Origin: Mycobacterium barrassiae
GTDB taxonomy: Bacteria; Actinomycetota; Actinomycetes; Mycobacteriales; Mycobacteriaceae
Direction: 5' to 3'
DNA: 64,000 nucleotides
NCBI RefSeq assembly: GCF_025822765.1
Contig: NZ_JACKUK010000044.1
Location: forward strand, 115,915-179,914
The notes below the pieces were generated by a model. It ran no database searches, was not told the origin of the DNA, and saw nothing but the letters and a program-made list of their open reading frames with translations. Positions 63,723 to 64,000 of this stretch are shown here, in pieces. The position numbers and the translations under genes were made by a program. How positions within the stretch are numbered: position 1 is the first letter of the stretch; every line of letters starts with the position of its first letter.

Positions 63723-64000
63723 ATGACCACTGCCCACGATATCGACCTGCCCGCGGTGCTGGCCGAACGACTCACCACCTGCCACCCAGATGTCCTGCGC
63801 GAGCTGCTGGCCACGTTCATCCACACCCTGATGGGCGCTGAAGCCGACGCCTTGTGCGGTGCGGGATACGGCGAGCGCAGCGCCGAGCGCACCAATCAGC
63901 GCAACGGCTATCGGCAGCGCCAGTTTGGCCGCTGGGGAACGACGACGTCGTCGAGTAGCGCCTGCAGGATCGGTGGATGCCATCGTGCAACCTTGTTCTG
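63723..64000 (+). mobile_element. IS256-family transposase, 5' fragment
   Basis: ATG at 63723 opens MTTAHDIDLPAVLAERLTTC, then HPDVLRELLATFIHTLMGAE and CGAGYGERSAERTNQRNGYR, the standard N-terminus of actinobacterial IS256-type (mutator) transposases. After GYRQRQF (about base 63926) the family sequence, which normally continues with a DTR-x-G-x-(I/L)-x-L-x-(I/V)-P-K-L-R pattern, is lost and replaced by unrelated residues up to the window end. So the copy is truncated or rearranged and lacks the DDE residues. Confidence 0.75.

Larger units (their letters stand above)
60920..64000. mobile_element. Genomic island 2, tandem to island 1 (right end outside window)
   Basis: Begins at attachment copy 2 with the same arm-repeat arrangement as island 1. 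It contains an excisionase-like HTH gene, a DUF3039-like gene, two small genes, a 124-bp tandem duplication and an IS256 fragment. The far end, where the intact tRNA-Pro is predicted, lies beyond base 64000. Confidence 0.6.

Noticed and set aside
63627-63983. A minus-strand membrane-protein-like frame antisense to the transposase
   Set aside because: Its hydrophobic stretch is exactly antisense to conserved transposase codons, so it is a shadow frame.

Overview
The window looks like a chromosome segment of a fast-growing mycobacterium (Mycolicibacterium type). GC content is high, start codons are mixed ATG/GTG/TTG, and stop and start codons often overlap. From about 6 kb to 42 kb the gene order follows the region I know from Mycobacterium tuberculosis as roughly Rv3709c to Rv3688c: ask-asd, a DUF4185 protein, a proline-rich protein, a PknH-sensor-like protein, egtABCDE, a second glutamate-cysteine-ligase relative, glpK, the RDD/SpoIIM/DUF58/MoxR block and a YqeY-like protein. 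Interspersed are genes typical of saprophytic relatives (katA, ohr, regulators, transporter and enzyme genes).

Layout. 1-5.4 kb (minus): three stand-alone pieces of a glutamate-synthase large subunit, a type III glutamine synthetase and an ammonium transporter, apparently one nitrogen-assimilation unit. 5.5-17 kb: aspartokinase/aspartate-semialdehyde dehydrogenase, a GAF-ANTAR regulator, an M42 peptidase, a Rieske-FAD oxidoreductase, catalase and Ohr. 17-22.6 kb: the complete ergothioneine operon egtABCDE. 22.5-28.5 kb: two methyltransferases, a GCS2-family ligase with a lipoprotein, glycerol kinase and an aldo/keto reductase. 28.5-33.5 kb: PadR, AraC and TetR regulators, small membrane proteins and a beta-propeller lipoprotein. 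33.5-40.7 kb: a MoxR-type block (MoxR, DUF58, DUF4350, DUF4129, RDD, SpoIIM-like). 40.8-46.9 kb: SIMPL, YqeY, an F420-dependent oxidoreductase, a CDGSH/methyltransferase/haem-oxygenase-like group and a short-chain dehydrogenase.

47.05 kb to the right edge is accessory DNA. A perfect 46-bp direct repeat (47053-47098 and 60920-60965) is the 3' half of a tRNA-Pro(CGG) gene. After each copy, about 105 bp further right, lies a tandem pair of 11-bp repeats. I read this as two tandem integrative elements sharing one attachment specificity. The intact tRNA is not in the window. Element 1 (about 13.9 kb) is a mosaic: a membrane GAF protein, a zinc-ribbon membrane protein, an LRAT-like protein and an AAA ATPase that both lack their N-termini and face each other, a chimeric ORF that swallowed the end of an integrase, and a decayed integrase at the right end.

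The most interesting content of element 1 is a tightly packed von Willebrand A / PP2C phosphatase / protein kinase triad (55585-58350), which resembles the published TerY-P triad. It is flanked by an unknown 240-aa protein whose C-terminal tail shares an SRLRGS motif with the kinase tail, and by a cold-shock / IF2-N / zinc-ribbon / multi-TM fusion protein. Element 2 (from 60920) begins with an excisionase-like HTH gene and a DUF3039-like gene whose start codon sits inside a nested palindrome. It ends in a 124-bp tandem duplication and a truncated IS256-family transposase at the window edge.
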